Positions 9,283 through 17,389 of a stretch of 64,000 nucleotides of DNA are shown here, one piece after another. Numbering within the stretch: the first letter of the stretch is position 1; every line of letters starts with the position of its first letter. The DNA is from a virus: IMG/VR virus record IMGVR_UViG_3300048589_001082, positions 36,465 through 100,464 of that record; one strand, given 5' to 3'. The notes below the pieces were generated by a model. That model worked only from the letters and a program-made list of their open reading frames with translations, was not told where the DNA came from and searched no databases. A program made the position numbers and the translations under genes.

Positions 9283-9473
9283 GTGTGAAATGCACAATGT
9301 CTATGCGAATAGATAGATAGACCCGACGAGGGGCGAAACGCGGGCGAGGCGGGAAGGTGAAGGGGGCGGCCGCCGGTCTGTGTTGCTGTCCAGGCCATTG
9401 GAGGGAGGAACACGGCCGCCCCTCTGGAGGGAACTGCGCCGGCAGTATCGCACAAATGTTTTATCGCGCGCAA
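9283..9473 (-). promoter_or_regulatory. leader and candidate promoter for the 9171 operon
   Basis: On the minus strand a TTGCGC at 9468-9473 is followed after 18 bp by GATACT at 9444-9449. The roughly 265-nt leader contains a doubled TGGAGGGA, a GATAGATAG stretch and GTGTGAAATGCACA at 9283-9296. The last is nearly the same as a palindrome upstream of the gene at 56505. No open frame is convincing in this gap. Confidence 0.45.
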
Positions 9474-9904
9474 CTCCACCTCGCTCCTCCCCGCTCCGCC
9501 AGGGCCGCTTCGGCGGCCATCTCGGCGGCGCACCAGGCGCACAGCGTCTCGTCCCCGGCCGACGGCCGCACCCCGCGGGCGTCCAGGCGCACTTCGCAGC
9601 GACGGCAGAGGCAGGCGCGCGGCGGGCGCGGCGCGTACCGGGGCGCGGCGCGGCCGTCTATCTCGGCATACGACACCCCACCGGCCACCAGCACATCGGT
9701 GATAAAGCGCGACCCCACGCCCGACACCCGCGCCGCCAGCGCCGCCGGGGTCAGGGATGTCTCATCCCGGAAGACCTCGACCATGCGGCGCGGCGAACCG
9801 AAGCGGGCCTCCACCAGCAGGCAACGGCGGTCATGGTCGGCCCAGGCCGACTTGTAGACCCGCAGCCCGCAGCGCGGGCACGTGTGCCAGCTTCCGTCGT
9901 GCAT
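9461..9904 (-). CDS. zinc-finger protein with helix-turn-helix-like middle
   Basis: A 147-residue protein starting at 9904, sharing TGATG with the upstream stop. The N-terminal CPRCGL with a later Asp-His-Asp and Cys, and the C-terminal CRRCEVRL plus LCAWC, look like two zinc sites. Between them SLTPAALAARVSGVGSRFI reads like a helix-turn-helix. A DNA-binding regulator or scaffold is likely; target unknown. Confidence 0.72.
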   Translation of the reverse strand: MHDGSWHTCPRCGLRVYKSAWADHDRRCLLVEARFGSPRRMVEVFRDETSLTPAALAARVSGVGSRFITDVLVAGGVSYAEIDGRAAPRYAPRPPRACLCRRCEVRLDARGVRPSAGDETLCAWCAAEMAAEAALAERGGARWSCAR

Positions 9905-10272
9905 CAGTTCACCGACGGCCAGCCCTCGGCCGCGATTGACAGGACGTGCTCCAGCCACGTCAGGGCGCTCGGCCCGGCCGCCTCCGACCAGCCGTGACGG
10001 GCGCAGACGGCGCGTATCTCGCGCAGGACGTTGTTGGCCAGCACCAGCGTCTCGCGCAGGTCGGCGTTCTCGGCCGCCAGCGCCTCGACCCGCCGCGCCG
10101 CCGTGCGCTCGAACTCCGCCAGCCGCGCTTCCTGGGCGTCCAGCTTGCGACCGGCCGCCGCCAGACGCTCGGCCATCGCCCCCTGCTGGCGCGCCACCGC
10201 CACCAGTTGGGCCGCGAGGTCGCCTTCCCCCGCGCCCGGCTCAACACTGTCTAACGGTTGATACTCGTTCAC
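9904..10272 (-). CDS. coiled-coil hypothetical protein
   Basis: A 122-residue protein. Residues 18-90 form an almost uninterrupted Ala/Glu/Arg/Leu heptad pattern, typical of a coiled coil. The C-terminal 30 residues (GWSEAAGPSALTWLEHVLSI) are a separate small helical part. It is the first gene of the leftward operon that starts at the divergent control region. Confidence 0.72.
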   Translation of the reverse strand: MNEYQPLDSVEPGAGEGDLAAQLVAVARQQGAMAERLAAAGRKLDAQEARLAEFERTAARRVEALAAENADLRETLVLANNVLREIRAVCARHGWSEAAGPSALTWLEHVLSIAAEGWPSVN

Positions 10273-10328
10273 CTTGCGCTCCGGTTCACCGCGCTATACC
10301 CTCTGCACTTGACGACGATACGCCGTCT

Positions 10329-10368
10329 ATTATAGCAAGTGGTTGCGATTTGTCCCAATCTGTACAAT
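10329..10368. promoter_or_regulatory. divergent promoters around a shared operator
   Basis: The 16-bp element GGTTGCGATTTGTCCC lies at 10341-10356. Rightward, TACAAT (10363-10368) follows 6 bp after it and only 7 bp before the ATG of the ParB-like gene, so that mRNA would be nearly leaderless. Leftward, TATAAT (10329-10334, minus strand) has a GGGACA 17 bp upstream that is itself part of the element. A protein bound here would therefore affect both directions. The element recurs at several other promoters in the window. Confidence 0.7.
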
Positions 10369-10375
10369 AAGGCGC

Positions 10376-11062
10376 ATGGACACGCGACCCAACCCCAAAT
10401 CCGTTCGCAACCGCGTCGTGGAGATGCGGCTGATCCGCGCCGGCGATCTGCTCGACCATGACGGCAACTGGCGCATCCACCCGCTGTACCAGCGCGAGGC
10501 CCTCGACGGCCGCCTGGAAACGGTCGGCATCACCGACGTGCTGAAGGTCTACCCCTCGGCCCGCGCCGGCGGGCGGCTGGTCATCATCGACGGCCACCTG
10601 CGGAAAGCGACCGACCCGGAACTGTACTGGCCCTGCGTCATCCTCGACCTCGATGACGAGGAGGCCGATGACGAACTGGCCTTCCACGACGCCATCGGCG
10701 CGTGGGCCGAAACCAACCCCATCGCGCTCAACGCCCTGCTGGAGAAGATGCGGGTTGAAAACGAGCGGGTGGCCGCCGCCCGCGACCGCTTGCAGGAGTC
10801 CATCGCCGACCAGGTGGAGATCGCCCGCCGCGCCCTGGGCGACCCGGCGGCGGCTCCGGCCCGCGAAGGCGTCTACGGCGGCTTTGCCCTGGCCCCGTCG
10901 GTCAAGGTAACGGTAGCCATCGGCGACGACCTGGCGACGGTCGAGCGGGCGCTGAAGGCCACCGGGCTGAAGAACCGCGCCGCCGCGCTGGGGGCGATCT
11001 GCTCCTACTACATCCACATGCACGAGAAGGGGCAGGCGGCCGCGGCCGAAGGGGAGGCGTAG
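10376..11062 (+). CDS. ParB/sulfiredoxin-like domain protein
   Basis: A 228-residue protein, one of only two plus-strand genes. The N-terminal 100 residues have the ParB-like pattern: an entry strand (IRAGDLLDHDGNWRIHP), then LVIIDGHLRKAT, where DGHLR corresponds to the ParB signature loop. The middle is a coiled-coil helix and the C-terminus is a small beta/helix domain. ParB-like domains in phages often accompany DNA methyltransferases. Here the next gene, 4 bp downstream, has a methyltransferase fold. Not a classical centromere ParB. Confidence 0.82.
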   Translation: MDTRPNPKSVRNRVVEMRLIRAGDLLDHDGNWRIHPLYQREALDGRLETVGITDVLKVYPSARAGGRLVIIDGHLRKATDPELYWPCVILDLDDEEADDELAFHDAIGAWAETNPIALNALLEKMRVENERVAAARDRLQESIADQVEIARRALGDPAAAPAREGVYGGFALAPSVKVTVAIGDDLATVERALKATGLKNRAAALGAICSYYIHMHEKGQAAAAEGEA

Positions 11063-11065
11063 ACG

Positions 11066-11719
11066 ATGGGCGCGAGACCCCCCAAGATGGACAACCTGAC
11101 CCTGAGCCAGAAGGTCATGCTCCGGCAGACCGCCCTGGCCGCCCTGGGCGGCGAGACGCCGGTCATCTGCGAGACCCACGGCGGCCGGGGCGACGTGTGG
11201 GCCGCCGTCTACAGCCACGTCGAAGACGGCGCGGTCTTTGAGACCGACCCGGACAAGAGCGTGCTGCTGGCGATGCAGCGGCCGACCTGGGCGGTGTATG
11301 AAGCCGACGTGGAGATGGCCCTGGCGGCCGGGGCGGCGGGTCACCTGACCTTCAACTACCTCGACGTAGACCCCTACGGCTCGTCGTGGGAGACGCTGGA
11401 GGCGTTCTTCGGCTCGACCCGTCCGCGCGCCCCGCGCATGGTGGTGGTGGTCAATGACGGGCTGCGCTTCAAGGCCCAGAGCGGATCGGCCTGGCAGGTC
11501 GAACGGCTGGCGCCCTTTGTCGAGCGCTACGGCAACCACGCCGTCCACCGCGACTACCCCACCCGCATCTGCCGCGAACTGATGACGCAGATGGCCGCGC
11601 TGGGCGGCTACACCATGCGGACGTTTGAGTCCTACGCCACCGGCCGCGAGCGGAAGATGGTCCATATGCTGGCGATACTGGAACAGGAAGCGCAACGCGA
11701 GACGGCCGCCGCGACCTAG
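11066..11719 (+). CDS. small SAM-dependent methyltransferase-fold protein
   Basis: A 217-residue protein behind GGGGAGG. The layout fits a Rossmann methyltransferase: a glycine-rich loop (ETHGGRGDVW), an acidic strand end (FETDPDKS), a second acidic site and LDVDPYGSSWE. The DVDPYGS motif resembles that of Trm1-type tRNA guanine methyltransferases more than the DPPY/NPPF of phage DNA methylases. The substrate is therefore open (RNA, DNA or protein). It forms a two-gene unit with the ParB-like gene and ends convergently, overlapping the next minus-strand gene by 4 bp. Confidence 0.72.
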   Translation: MGARPPKMDNLTLSQKVMLRQTALAALGGETPVICETHGGRGDVWAAVYSHVEDGAVFETDPDKSVLLAMQRPTWAVYEADVEMALAAGAAGHLTFNYLDVDPYGSSWETLEAFFGSTRPRAPRMVVVVNDGLRFKAQSGSAWQVERLAPFVERYGNHAVHRDYPTRICRELMTQMAALGGYTMRTFESYATGRERKMVHMLAILEQEAQRETAAAT

Positions 11720-12006
11720 ACCTCGTAAGGCCCGCCTCCCCCGCCCCGCTCGATCTGCTCTCGTGTCGAGCGCCCGGCCTCGTACTGAGCATCGCGGTGC
11801 CGGGCGTCCAACTCGCGGGCGCGCTGAACGACGGCCGCCCACTCGTTGTTGGACTGCATGATCTGCTGCTGCTCCGGCATCAACGGGCCCGACCACACGG
11901 CAGCGGCGTACGCCTGCAACTCTAACAACTGCTCTGCCGCCTGCATCATCTCGTCCCACAGGTCTTCGGGCACGCTGACGTGCCCGCGGCTGGTGATGTA
12001 TGTCAT
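11716..12006 (-). CDS. hypothetical helical protein
   Basis: A 96-residue helical protein. The N-terminal residues VSVPEDLWDEMMQAAEQLL suggest a short strand followed by helices. The C-terminus ends in a Gly run and PYEV. It converges with the plus-strand methyltransferase gene. No family recognised. Confidence 0.7.
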   Translation of the reverse strand: MTYITSRGHVSVPEDLWDEMMQAAEQLLELQAYAAAVWSGPLMPEQQQIMQSNNEWAAVVQRARELDARHRDAQYEAGRSTREQIERGGGGGPYEV

Positions 12007-12018
12007 TCTGTTCCCCTG

Positions 12019-12393
12019 TTAGTTGTCGTCCGGCCGGGCCGGCGGGTGAATCGTCGCCCGCGCCTCGCGGGTGGCGCACCACCACCCGGCCTTATTCATC
12101 GGCCGCAGTTCGATCTCCTCCAGCGAGACGCGGGGGAAGGTGACTTCCGAACCGCCGGGCCGGTTCTCCGTGGCGATCATCTGGAAGTAGGGCAAGCGGC
12201 CGGTCGCATGTAGTCGTTCACGCTCTCCAGGCGTGTGGGCGGTCATCACAGCCACGGCCGCCGCGTCCGCCGTGAACCACAACAGGTTAAGCGTGCCGGC
12301 CACCCCCTCAATGACCGTGGCCTCGACGTAGCCGGTTATCGTGCCGGCCATGTTGGCGACGCGGATGTTGATGTACTCTGATCTACCAAACAT
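12019..12393 (-). CDS. hypothetical protein
   Basis: A 124-residue protein starting at 12393 with AGGA upstream; an earlier in-frame start would run through the neighbouring gene. It is beta-rich, with a VATIEGVAGTLNLLWFTADAA-like core, and has a C-terminal segment similar in feel to single-strand-binding or OB-fold proteins. That is too weak to name. Unknown function. Confidence 0.7.
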   Translation of the reverse strand: MFGRSEYINIRVANMAGTITGYVEATVIEGVAGTLNLLWFTADAAAVAVMTAHTPGERERLHATGRLPYFQMIATENRPGGSEVTFPRVSLEEIELRPMNKAGWWCATREARATIHPPARPDDN

Positions 12394-12397
12394 GAGG

Positions 12398-12772
12398 TTA
12401 TCCTGTCTCCCTCTCCGCGGCCGTGTCAATGGCCCGGACGTAGCGCACGTCGCGGGGCCATACCCGGTAGCGGCTCCACGTCGCGCTCGGCTGGTCAACG
12501 TCGTCCGGCCACAGGTAGTTGTCCTCGTCGTCGCCGTACCACTGGAGCCATAGCTCGTCCGGCGGCGCACCTGTCTCCGGCTCGTCGGCCGGGTGCTTCA
12601 ACTCGGCCAGCTCGTCCTTCAGCTTCTCCACCCGGCCGCGCAGCGCCTCGTTCTCGGCCTGCATCAGGTAGTAGTCGGCCGCCGTCAGTCCGGCGGTGAT
12701 GAGCGCGTCCTCGGCGTCTACCACGATCTCGGTTCCGTCGGCACGACGGATGGTGACTGTCTGACTACCCAT
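12398..12772 (-). CDS. hypothetical protein
   Basis: A 124-residue protein: a short beta hairpin (VTIRRADGTEIVVD), a coiled-coil helix (ENEALRGRVEKLKDELAELK), then an acidic Trp/Tyr-rich tail. It starts 8 bp inside the upstream gene. Function unknown. Confidence 0.72.
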   Translation of the reverse strand: MGSQTVTIRRADGTEIVVDAEDALITAGLTAADYYLMQAENEALRGRVEKLKDELAELKHPADEPETGAPPDELWLQWYGDDEDNYLWPDDVDQPSATWSRYRVWPRDVRYVRAIDTAAERETG

Positions 12773-13067
12773 AGCGTGCCTCTACCCTGACGGCTTGCTC
12801 AGCCTCATTGCGCTCGGCCATCTCGATCAGCTCGTCCAGGCGCTCGCCCTGCGTCCAGCCGTCGTTCGTCGCCAGCTTCGCTACCAGCAGCATCAGGTTG
12901 TGACCCGGCAGGCCGGCCGGGTCGCCGTCTCGATACTCGACGCAGTTGCGAACGAGGCGCAACTCGCGCGCGGTGAAAAAGTCGGCAATGTACGGCGCTT
13001 GCTCCGCCCACTGCGCACGATCCGTCTGCTCCAACTCGGCCGCTCGTTCATCTGACAAAGGTTCCAC
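12765..13067 (-). CDS. hypothetical protein
   Basis: A 100-residue acidic helical protein. It contains FFTARELRLVRNCVEYRDGDPAG-type spacing of helix-turn-helix length but no clear DNA-binding signature. Tight coupling to the next gene (8-bp overlap) supports it being real. Confidence 0.72.
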   Translation of the reverse strand: MEPLSDERAAELEQTDRAQWAEQAPYIADFFTARELRLVRNCVEYRDGDPAGLPGHNLMLLVAKLATNDGWTQGERLDELIEMAERNEAEQAVRVEARYG

Positions 13068-13105
13068 TGTTATCCTCCGTTCGTTATCGTTCTCGTCGCG
13101 GCCGA

Positions 13106-13240
13106 CTACCGGCCCCGGCCCGCCCGGCGGCCGTTCGTGACGCGCCGCGCGACCCAGACGCCGGCCGCCAGAACGGCCAGCGTGCCGGGGGCCAGGCAGA
13201 AAAAGAACTCGACCAAGTAACTTGCTTCACCAAACATCAT
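13106..13240 (-). CDS. small single-span membrane protein
   Basis: A 44-residue protein starting at 13240, sharing TAATG with the upstream stop and preceded by AGGAG. One hydrophobic helix (about residues 8-29) is followed by an Arg-rich tail, which predicts a cytoplasmic C-terminus. It is one of at least seven mini membrane proteins in the window. Unknown role. Confidence 0.62.
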   Translation of the reverse strand: MMFGEASYLVEFFFCLAPGTLAVLAAGVWVARRVTNGRRAGRGR

Positions 13241-13605
13241 TACTCTCCTGTTGTTGGCGTGACGGCCGCCGGCCCGGATAGCTGCAACCGCCACAGATTG
13301 AGTGTTCGCCCGGAGCGCGTCGTCTCCGTACCATCCAGCGCAAAGCCCATTGCCGCGTACCAGCCGTTGGCCGGCAGTTCCGCCGGGCACTTGGCGAAGA
13401 GACTCGTCGCCCCGGCCGCCCGCGCTTTCTTCTTGAGCAGGTTCAGCAGCAGGCGGCCGACGCCCTGTCCCTGGTGGTCGCGCTGGACGATGATCTCCCG
13501 GATGGTCAACTGCCCGTCGCGGCGCACGTGGTAGTGGCACATGCCGTGCTCGACCAGCAGCAGTTCGCCGCGCTCGTTAGACTCGTTCAGGGTCTCGAAG
13601 ATCAT
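13240..13605 (-). CDS. GNAT-family acetyltransferase
   Basis: A 121-residue protein with the GNAT acetyl-CoA loop QRDHQGQGVGRLLL at about residues 41-54, a preceding strand (TIREIIV) and a C-terminal NGWYAAMGF segment typical of the fold. It transfers an acetyl group to an unknown substrate. It overlaps the upstream gene by 4 bp. Confidence 0.85.
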   Translation of the reverse strand: MIFETLNESNERGELLLVEHGMCHYHVRRDGQLTIREIIVQRDHQGQGVGRLLLNLLKKKARAAGATSLFAKCPAELPANGWYAAMGFALDGTETTRSGRTLNLWRLQLSGPAAVTPTTGE

Positions 13606-14279
13606 GGCTCCACCGCCGGCAGGGACTTAGGACGCCACGCCAGAACCAGATCGTCGTAGACCGACAGGCGCTCCCCGATCCAGTAGCCCGGCGCGTCCTC
13701 GTCGTCCGGGTGGTTGCTGTGAACGTAACTGGCGTTAAGAATGACCTCGCACGCCTGGCCGTTCTCCGTCGGTCGCTCCGCCATTGGCCGGAAGCGGCGG
13801 TCGCCCGGCGCACTAGGCGGCAGTACCTCGGCCGCCGCTTGCAGTTCGGCCACACGGTCGCGGTTTTCCCTGATCGCGTCGAGGATGCTCTGTCGCGTTG
13901 CCGTTTGCCAGTCCAGGCCGAGGGCCGTGGCAATGTCGTTCGCTCTGTCCCACGCGGCAAAGCCGTCTTCAATCAGAACGTCCAGGGCGGCGCTGAGCGC
14001 GTCCAGATCGGCCCGGCTGGCGTCGGGCAAGCCCGGCAGGGCGTACAGCCTCCTTAGCGCCCGCGACGCCTTGCAGGTCGCGCACTGGCATTGGCCGTCA
14101 TCTACTTCTTCCGCGGCGCGGTGTAGCTGCACGACATAGCGTTTCATCTTGGCCAGCGTCTCGGTTAGCGCCGTCACCTGCCGCCGCAACTGGTCAACAT
14201 CTTCGCTCGCGCCGGTCAGCAGGGCCGCCCAGGTCGCCTGCTCCTCATCGTGCGTGATCGCAGTCACATTGATGGGCAT
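13602..14279 (-). CDS. coiled-coil protein with DUF551-like C-terminus
   Basis: A 225-residue protein. An N-terminal coiled coil is followed by a CQCATC cysteine cluster and then helices. The last 60 residues (RPMAERPTENGQACEVIL to YDDLVLAWRPKSLP) resemble DUF551, a small domain common on phage and prophage proteins that usually starts with a W-x-P-x-x-E-R-x-P pattern and ends near W-x-P-L-P. Function unknown. Confidence 0.72.
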   Translation of the reverse strand: MPINVTAITHDEEQATWAALLTGASEDVDQLRRQVTALTETLAKMKRYVVQLHRAAEEVDDGQCQCATCKASRALRRLYALPGLPDASRADLDALSAALDVLIEDGFAAWDRANDIATALGLDWQTATRQSILDAIRENRDRVAELQAAAEVLPPSAPGDRRFRPMAERPTENGQACEVILNASYVHSNHPDDEDAPGYWIGERLSVYDDLVLAWRPKSLPAVEP

Positions 14280-14288
14280 GGCTCCTCC

Positions 14289-14540
14289 CTACCAGATCGA
14301 CCCGGCCGTAAGCGCCGAGGCCATCCCGCAGGCGGAGATGACCAGAAAGGCGCAGACCGCCAGCACAATGAGCAGCAGCAGCAACCCCGCTACGCCCAGC
14401 CGCTCCGTGCCGGGGGCGTAGTGGGGTTTCTCCGGCGGCCGTCCGCCGGGCGGGTTGACGTTGACCTCCTGCCCCGCGCTGCCCTTGGGCAGCGACCAGA
14501 TGTTGACTTCCTGATCCGCCTTCTTCTGCTTGTGTTTCAT
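14289..14540 (-). CDS. small membrane protein with proline-rich N-terminus
   Basis: An 83-residue protein: a Lys-rich start, a Pro/Gly-rich linker (PPGGRPPEKPHY), then one strong transmembrane helix (about residues 49-72) near the C-terminus. This tail-anchored layout is seen in some phage inner-membrane proteins. No family recognised. Confidence 0.7.
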   Translation of the reverse strand: MKHKQKKADQEVNIWSLPKGSAGQEVNVNPPGGRPPEKPHYAPGTERLGVAGLLLLLIVLAVCAFLVISACGMASALTAGSIW

Positions 14541-14567
14541 GGTTCGCCTCCAGAGTTCCCCGCTCCT

Positions 14568-15266
14568 CTACTCCTCCCCCGGCGCAAGCCACCGCTCGCC
14601 GGGCAGGACAATACCGCGCGCCCCGTCCCCCTCCAGGCCGACGCGGCCGTCCTCGGCCAGCCGCAGCAGCCAGTACTTGACCGCCGTCTTCGACCCCAGT
14701 CCCGACAGCGCCACCAGTTCGCCGTGGGTCGGGCTACGGCCGCCGTGCGCGCGCTTGTAGGCCACAATGCAGGCGTAGAGCGCGCCGGCCTGTCCGCTCT
14801 GCGGCCGGGCACGGCGCGGCTTGCGGTCGGTTCCCTCGCGCCGCCGCGCCAGCCACGCATCCACGTCAGCCCGCGCGAAACGAACGCGCTTGCCGACCCG
14901 CGCCGAAGGCGTCAGGCGGCCGTCGCGGATGGCCTTCTCCACCGCCTGGCGGCTCAGCCCGGCCGCGGCGGCGACATCGTTGATGGTCAGCAGTTCCCTG
15001 TCGTTCGTCATCTCAACCCGTTCTCCTCCCTCCGGCGCAAGCCACCGCTCGCCGGGTAGCGCGATCTCGCGGCCGTGGCCGAAGCCGGACGGCGCGATGC
15101 GGCCGACGACCGCCAGTTGTTCCAGATACGCCTGGGCCACCGCGGTCGAGCGGACGCCCAGCCCGCGGGCCACGTCCCGCAGCGCCGGGCTACGGCCGCC
15201 GTGCGCCCGCTTGTAGGCCACGATACCGGCGTAGACGCTCTCCAGCGCCCAGGGCGACACGTACAC
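14568..15266 (-). CDS. triple DNA-binding-domain protein (winged helix - excisionase HTH - winged helix)
   Basis: A 232-residue protein with GTG start behind GGAG. Residues 8-80 and 160-232 are two copies of one LexA-type winged-helix unit; both contain IVAYKRAHGGRSP and end in LPGERWLAP. Between them (about 90-142) is a MerR/excisionase-type HTH (LLTINDVAAAAGLSRQAVEK, then GKRVRFARADVDAWLARR). The repeat is also visible in DNA around 14580-14760 and 15035-15220. Three DNA-binding units in one chain suggest a looping regulator or multi-site architectural protein. It could also be a recombined fusion of formerly separate genes. Confidence 0.85.
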   Translation of the reverse strand: MYVSPWALESVYAGIVAYKRAHGGRSPALRDVARGLGVRSTAVAQAYLEQLAVVGRIAPSGFGHGREIALPGERWLAPEGGERVEMTNDRELLTINDVAAAAGLSRQAVEKAIRDGRLTPSARVGKRVRFARADVDAWLARRREGTDRKPRRARPQSGQAGALYACIVAYKRAHGGRSPTHGELVALSGLGSKTAVKYWLLRLAEDGRVGLEGDGARGIVLPGERWLAPGEE

Positions 15267-15270
15267 CGCT

Positions 15271-15492
15271 TCACTCCGCCGCCGCCGCGCGCCGGGCGTG
15301 CATCGCCCGGCGGTCGCGGGCGCTCTGGCGGCCGACGTGGTACTTGCCGCACCACTGGCAGCGGTAAGCCGACCACGTGCCGCCCAGGAACGACTTCCGC
15401 AGTTTGGCCGCGGCGATGCCCGCGTCCTGCATGGTGGCGTGGGCTACCTTGCCCTCGCACGACCGGCGGCGCTGGTGACGCTTGGATGCCAT
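15271..15492 (-). CDS. small phage zinc-ribbon protein
   Basis: A 73-residue basic protein starting at 15492 after GGGAGGG. It follows a known phage pattern: SCEGKVAH near the N-terminus, a helix with a YRCQWCGKYHVG knuckle, and an Arg-rich tail. A Cys-Cys-His zinc site is likely. Such proteins are small nucleic-acid binders of unknown detail. It sits directly upstream of the triple DNA-binding gene. Confidence 0.78.
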   Translation of the reverse strand: MASKRHQRRRSCEGKVAHATMQDAGIAAAKLRKSFLGGTWSAYRCQWCGKYHVGRQSARDRRAMHARRAAAAE

Positions 15493-15494
15493 CA

Positions 15495-15887
15495 CTACCC
15501 TCCCACCCCGGCCGCGACCGGAGCCGGTTCCGGCGACGGGGGGAGCAGCTTCGCCACGCAGCGATCGCACAGGTAGAGGCACTCGATGCCGACCCGCTTG
15601 GGCCGTACCGACGTGTTGACGTCGCAGTTATCGCAAACACCCGACACCCGCACGATCTCCGGGGCGCGTTCCCACTCGGCCCGGCCCCGGTCGGTGACGA
15701 CGTAGACGGCCGCCGCGCCCTCCTCGCGCCGGATGTACTCCCGGTCGAAGAGAACGGCGAAGACCCCCTTGCCCACCGTCCGCTGGTCGGGATATAGCTC
15801 GTAGCGGTTGGTCGTCCCGTTGTAGACGAGACGGCCGCCCGGCTTGACCAGTCCGTTCAATGCCTGAAACGTTGAGCTGATGCACAT
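15495..15887 (-). CDS. hypothetical protein with C-terminal zinc site
   Basis: A 130-residue protein starting at 15887 behind GGAGGA. The middle (FDREYIRREEGAAAVYVVTDRGR) reads like a winged-helix wing region. The C-terminal CDNC and CDRC pairs, 21 residues apart, make a four-Cys zinc site. Possibly a small transcription factor (inference). Confidence 0.74.
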   Translation of the reverse strand: MCISSTFQALNGLVKPGGRLVYNGTTNRYELYPDQRTVGKGVFAVLFDREYIRREEGAAAVYVVTDRGRAEWERAPEIVRVSGVCDNCDVNTSVRPKRVGIECLYLCDRCVAKLLPPSPEPAPVAAGVGG

Positions 15888-15909
15888 GGCAATCCTCCAC
15901 ACTTACCCA

Positions 15910-16374
15910 CTACTCAAACGCCATCTCATGCGGCGAGATCGCCGCCTCGTCCGCGCATATCTCCCAAAGCTCCACCTTGACCAGATCGCGCGGCCCCCAG
16001 ACCTTGATGCACTCCACCCAGGCCACGGCCGAATCCTCTTCGAGCAGGGCGTCCATGACCCAGCCGAGCAAATTGTCAGCGTCGGGCTTCGTCAGGCAGG
16101 GTGTCCACAGCGCGGCGGCCCGCCTGGCCTTCGACCACGATGCCGGGATGCGCCGGGTAGTTGTCACCTTTATGGCCACCGGCAGGCGCAGCGTCACCGA
16201 ACCGAACGACTGGCGCAGCACGTCGCGGGCACGCAAATATTCAGATGGCATGTAAGTGCCCTTGACCGTCACCCGCGGCCGGGCCTTGCCGTGGCCGGCC
16301 ATCGGCACCAGCGCCGCCTGATAGGTCGTGTCGGCCCAATGCCGCACGCCGTCGGCCGTCGTCCACGTTCTCAT
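15910..16374 (-). CDS. RusA-type Holliday junction resolvase
   Basis: A 154-residue protein. The RusA core is visible as TKPDADNLLGWVMDALLEED, with the conserved Asp residues that bind Mg2+, followed by WVECIKVWGPRDLVKVEL. It cuts four-way junctions during phage recombination and replication. Length fits the family (about 120-150). It overlaps the adenine methyltransferase gene upstream by 4 bp. Confidence 0.88.
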   Translation of the reverse strand: MRTWTTADGVRHWADTTYQAALVPMAGHGKARPRVTVKGTYMPSEYLRARDVLRQSFGSVTLRLPVAIKVTTTRRIPASWSKARRAAALWTPCLTKPDADNLLGWVMDALLEEDSAVAWVECIKVWGPRDLVKVELWEICADEAAISPHEMAFE

Positions 16375-17030
16375 CGCGCCTGCCTCTCTAACTCGGCGGC
16401 GCAGTCCAGCCGTAGCGTGGCCAGCGCCTGCAAGTGCGTGGCGAACGGCACGTCCACCGTCCCGCCGAGCCGGTTGAGAAAGGCGCGGGCAAACCTGGGC
16501 AGGCCGTCATCCGGCCCCAGGTAGGACACCATCGACGCCTTGGGCGGCGACCCATCGGCCGCGGCCAGCGCGTGCAGATCGACCGGCGCCGCCGAGGTCA
16601 GTCCGGGCAGACCCGGCTGCGCGGCCGTCCGCGCCTCCCAGCCGGGCACGTAGGCGATGCGCCCTTCGGGATACCAGCGCGGGAAGCACATCAGCATCCG
16701 CGCCCAGGCCGTGTCCAGCGAGGCGAAGGTGATGACGCACGCCTCGGTGACGTGGCCGGCGGCGTGCTCGGCCACCAGCTTGCGGATGAACCGGGCGTTG
16801 TCGTAAAACGGCGGATTCATCCAGACCCGCCCGCCCCACGCCCGCGTCAGGCCGTCGTCGGCGATGGTGAAAAGCCGCGTCGCGCCGACCCGCTCATTGG
16901 CCGCGGCCGAGGAAGCCGGGTCGAGGTCGATGCCGCCCATCACCGCTCGCGCCGCGTCGATGATGGGTTGTGGTGTCCACCACTCCATCTGGCCGGAGTC
17001 CTGCTGGATAAGCCTGACCGTATCGCTCAT
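16371..17030 (-). CDS. phage-type DNA N6-adenine methyltransferase
   Basis: A 219-residue protein of the phage Dam family (DNA N-6-adenine-methyltransferase type). The signatures are WWTPQPIIDAARAVMG at the N-terminus, IDLDPASSAAAN (the SAM-binding strand and loop) and GRVWMNPPFYD with the catalytic NPPF. It probably protects phage DNA against restriction. Specificity is not readable. Confidence 0.9.
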   Translation of the reverse strand: MSDTVRLIQQDSGQMEWWTPQPIIDAARAVMGGIDLDPASSAAANERVGATRLFTIADDGLTRAWGGRVWMNPPFYDNARFIRKLVAEHAAGHVTEACVITFASLDTAWARMLMCFPRWYPEGRIAYVPGWEARTAAQPGLPGLTSAAPVDLHALAAADGSPPKASMVSYLGPDDGLPRFARAFLNRLGGTVDVPFATHLQALATLRLDCAAELERQAR

Positions 17031-17389
17031 GTCCCTTTATCCCCCTCCGCGTCGCGCAGGCAGCGCAGGGCGATCATCTCCCGCACCGCCGGATTGCGGC
17101 CGTCGGCCTCCAGTAGTACCCGCGCGTAGGCTTCGCCGTTGTCCTTGACCCGGTAGCTGAACTCGACGCGACCGTAGCGGCCCAGCGGCCCCCGAAGGTA
17201 GGGCAGGATGACCTGCACCCGGCGGCCCGGCGCGGGCAGCGCCGCCAGATGCGCTCCCTCGCTCAATCGCTTCAGCCGCGCCTCGGCCGCGTTCAACGCC
17301 TCGTCATCACCCGGCCACGGGTTATGGCCCGCCGCCAGCAGCGCGTTGTAGTCGTCCATCGCGGCGGTCAGTACGTCGCTCATGTCCAT
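17027..17389 (-). CDS. hypothetical protein
   Basis: A 120-residue protein starting at 17389 behind GGAGAG. A helical N-terminus is followed by a beta-rich part (RRVQVILPYLRGPLGRYGRV) and an EMIALRCLRDAEGDKGT tail. No recognised family. It is coupled on both sides by short overlaps. Confidence 0.72.
   Translation of the reverse strand: MDMSDVLTAAMDDYNALLAAGHNPWPGDDEALNAAEARLKRLSEGAHLAALPAPGRRVQVILPYLRGPLGRYGRVEFSYRVKDNGEAYARVLLEADGRNPAVREMIALRCLRDAEGDKGT

Noticed and set aside
10286-12085. Minus-strand frame of 599 codons spanning the divergent region
   Set aside because: It is antisense to the ParB-like and methyltransferase genes and crosses both promoters, so it cannot be an independent gene.
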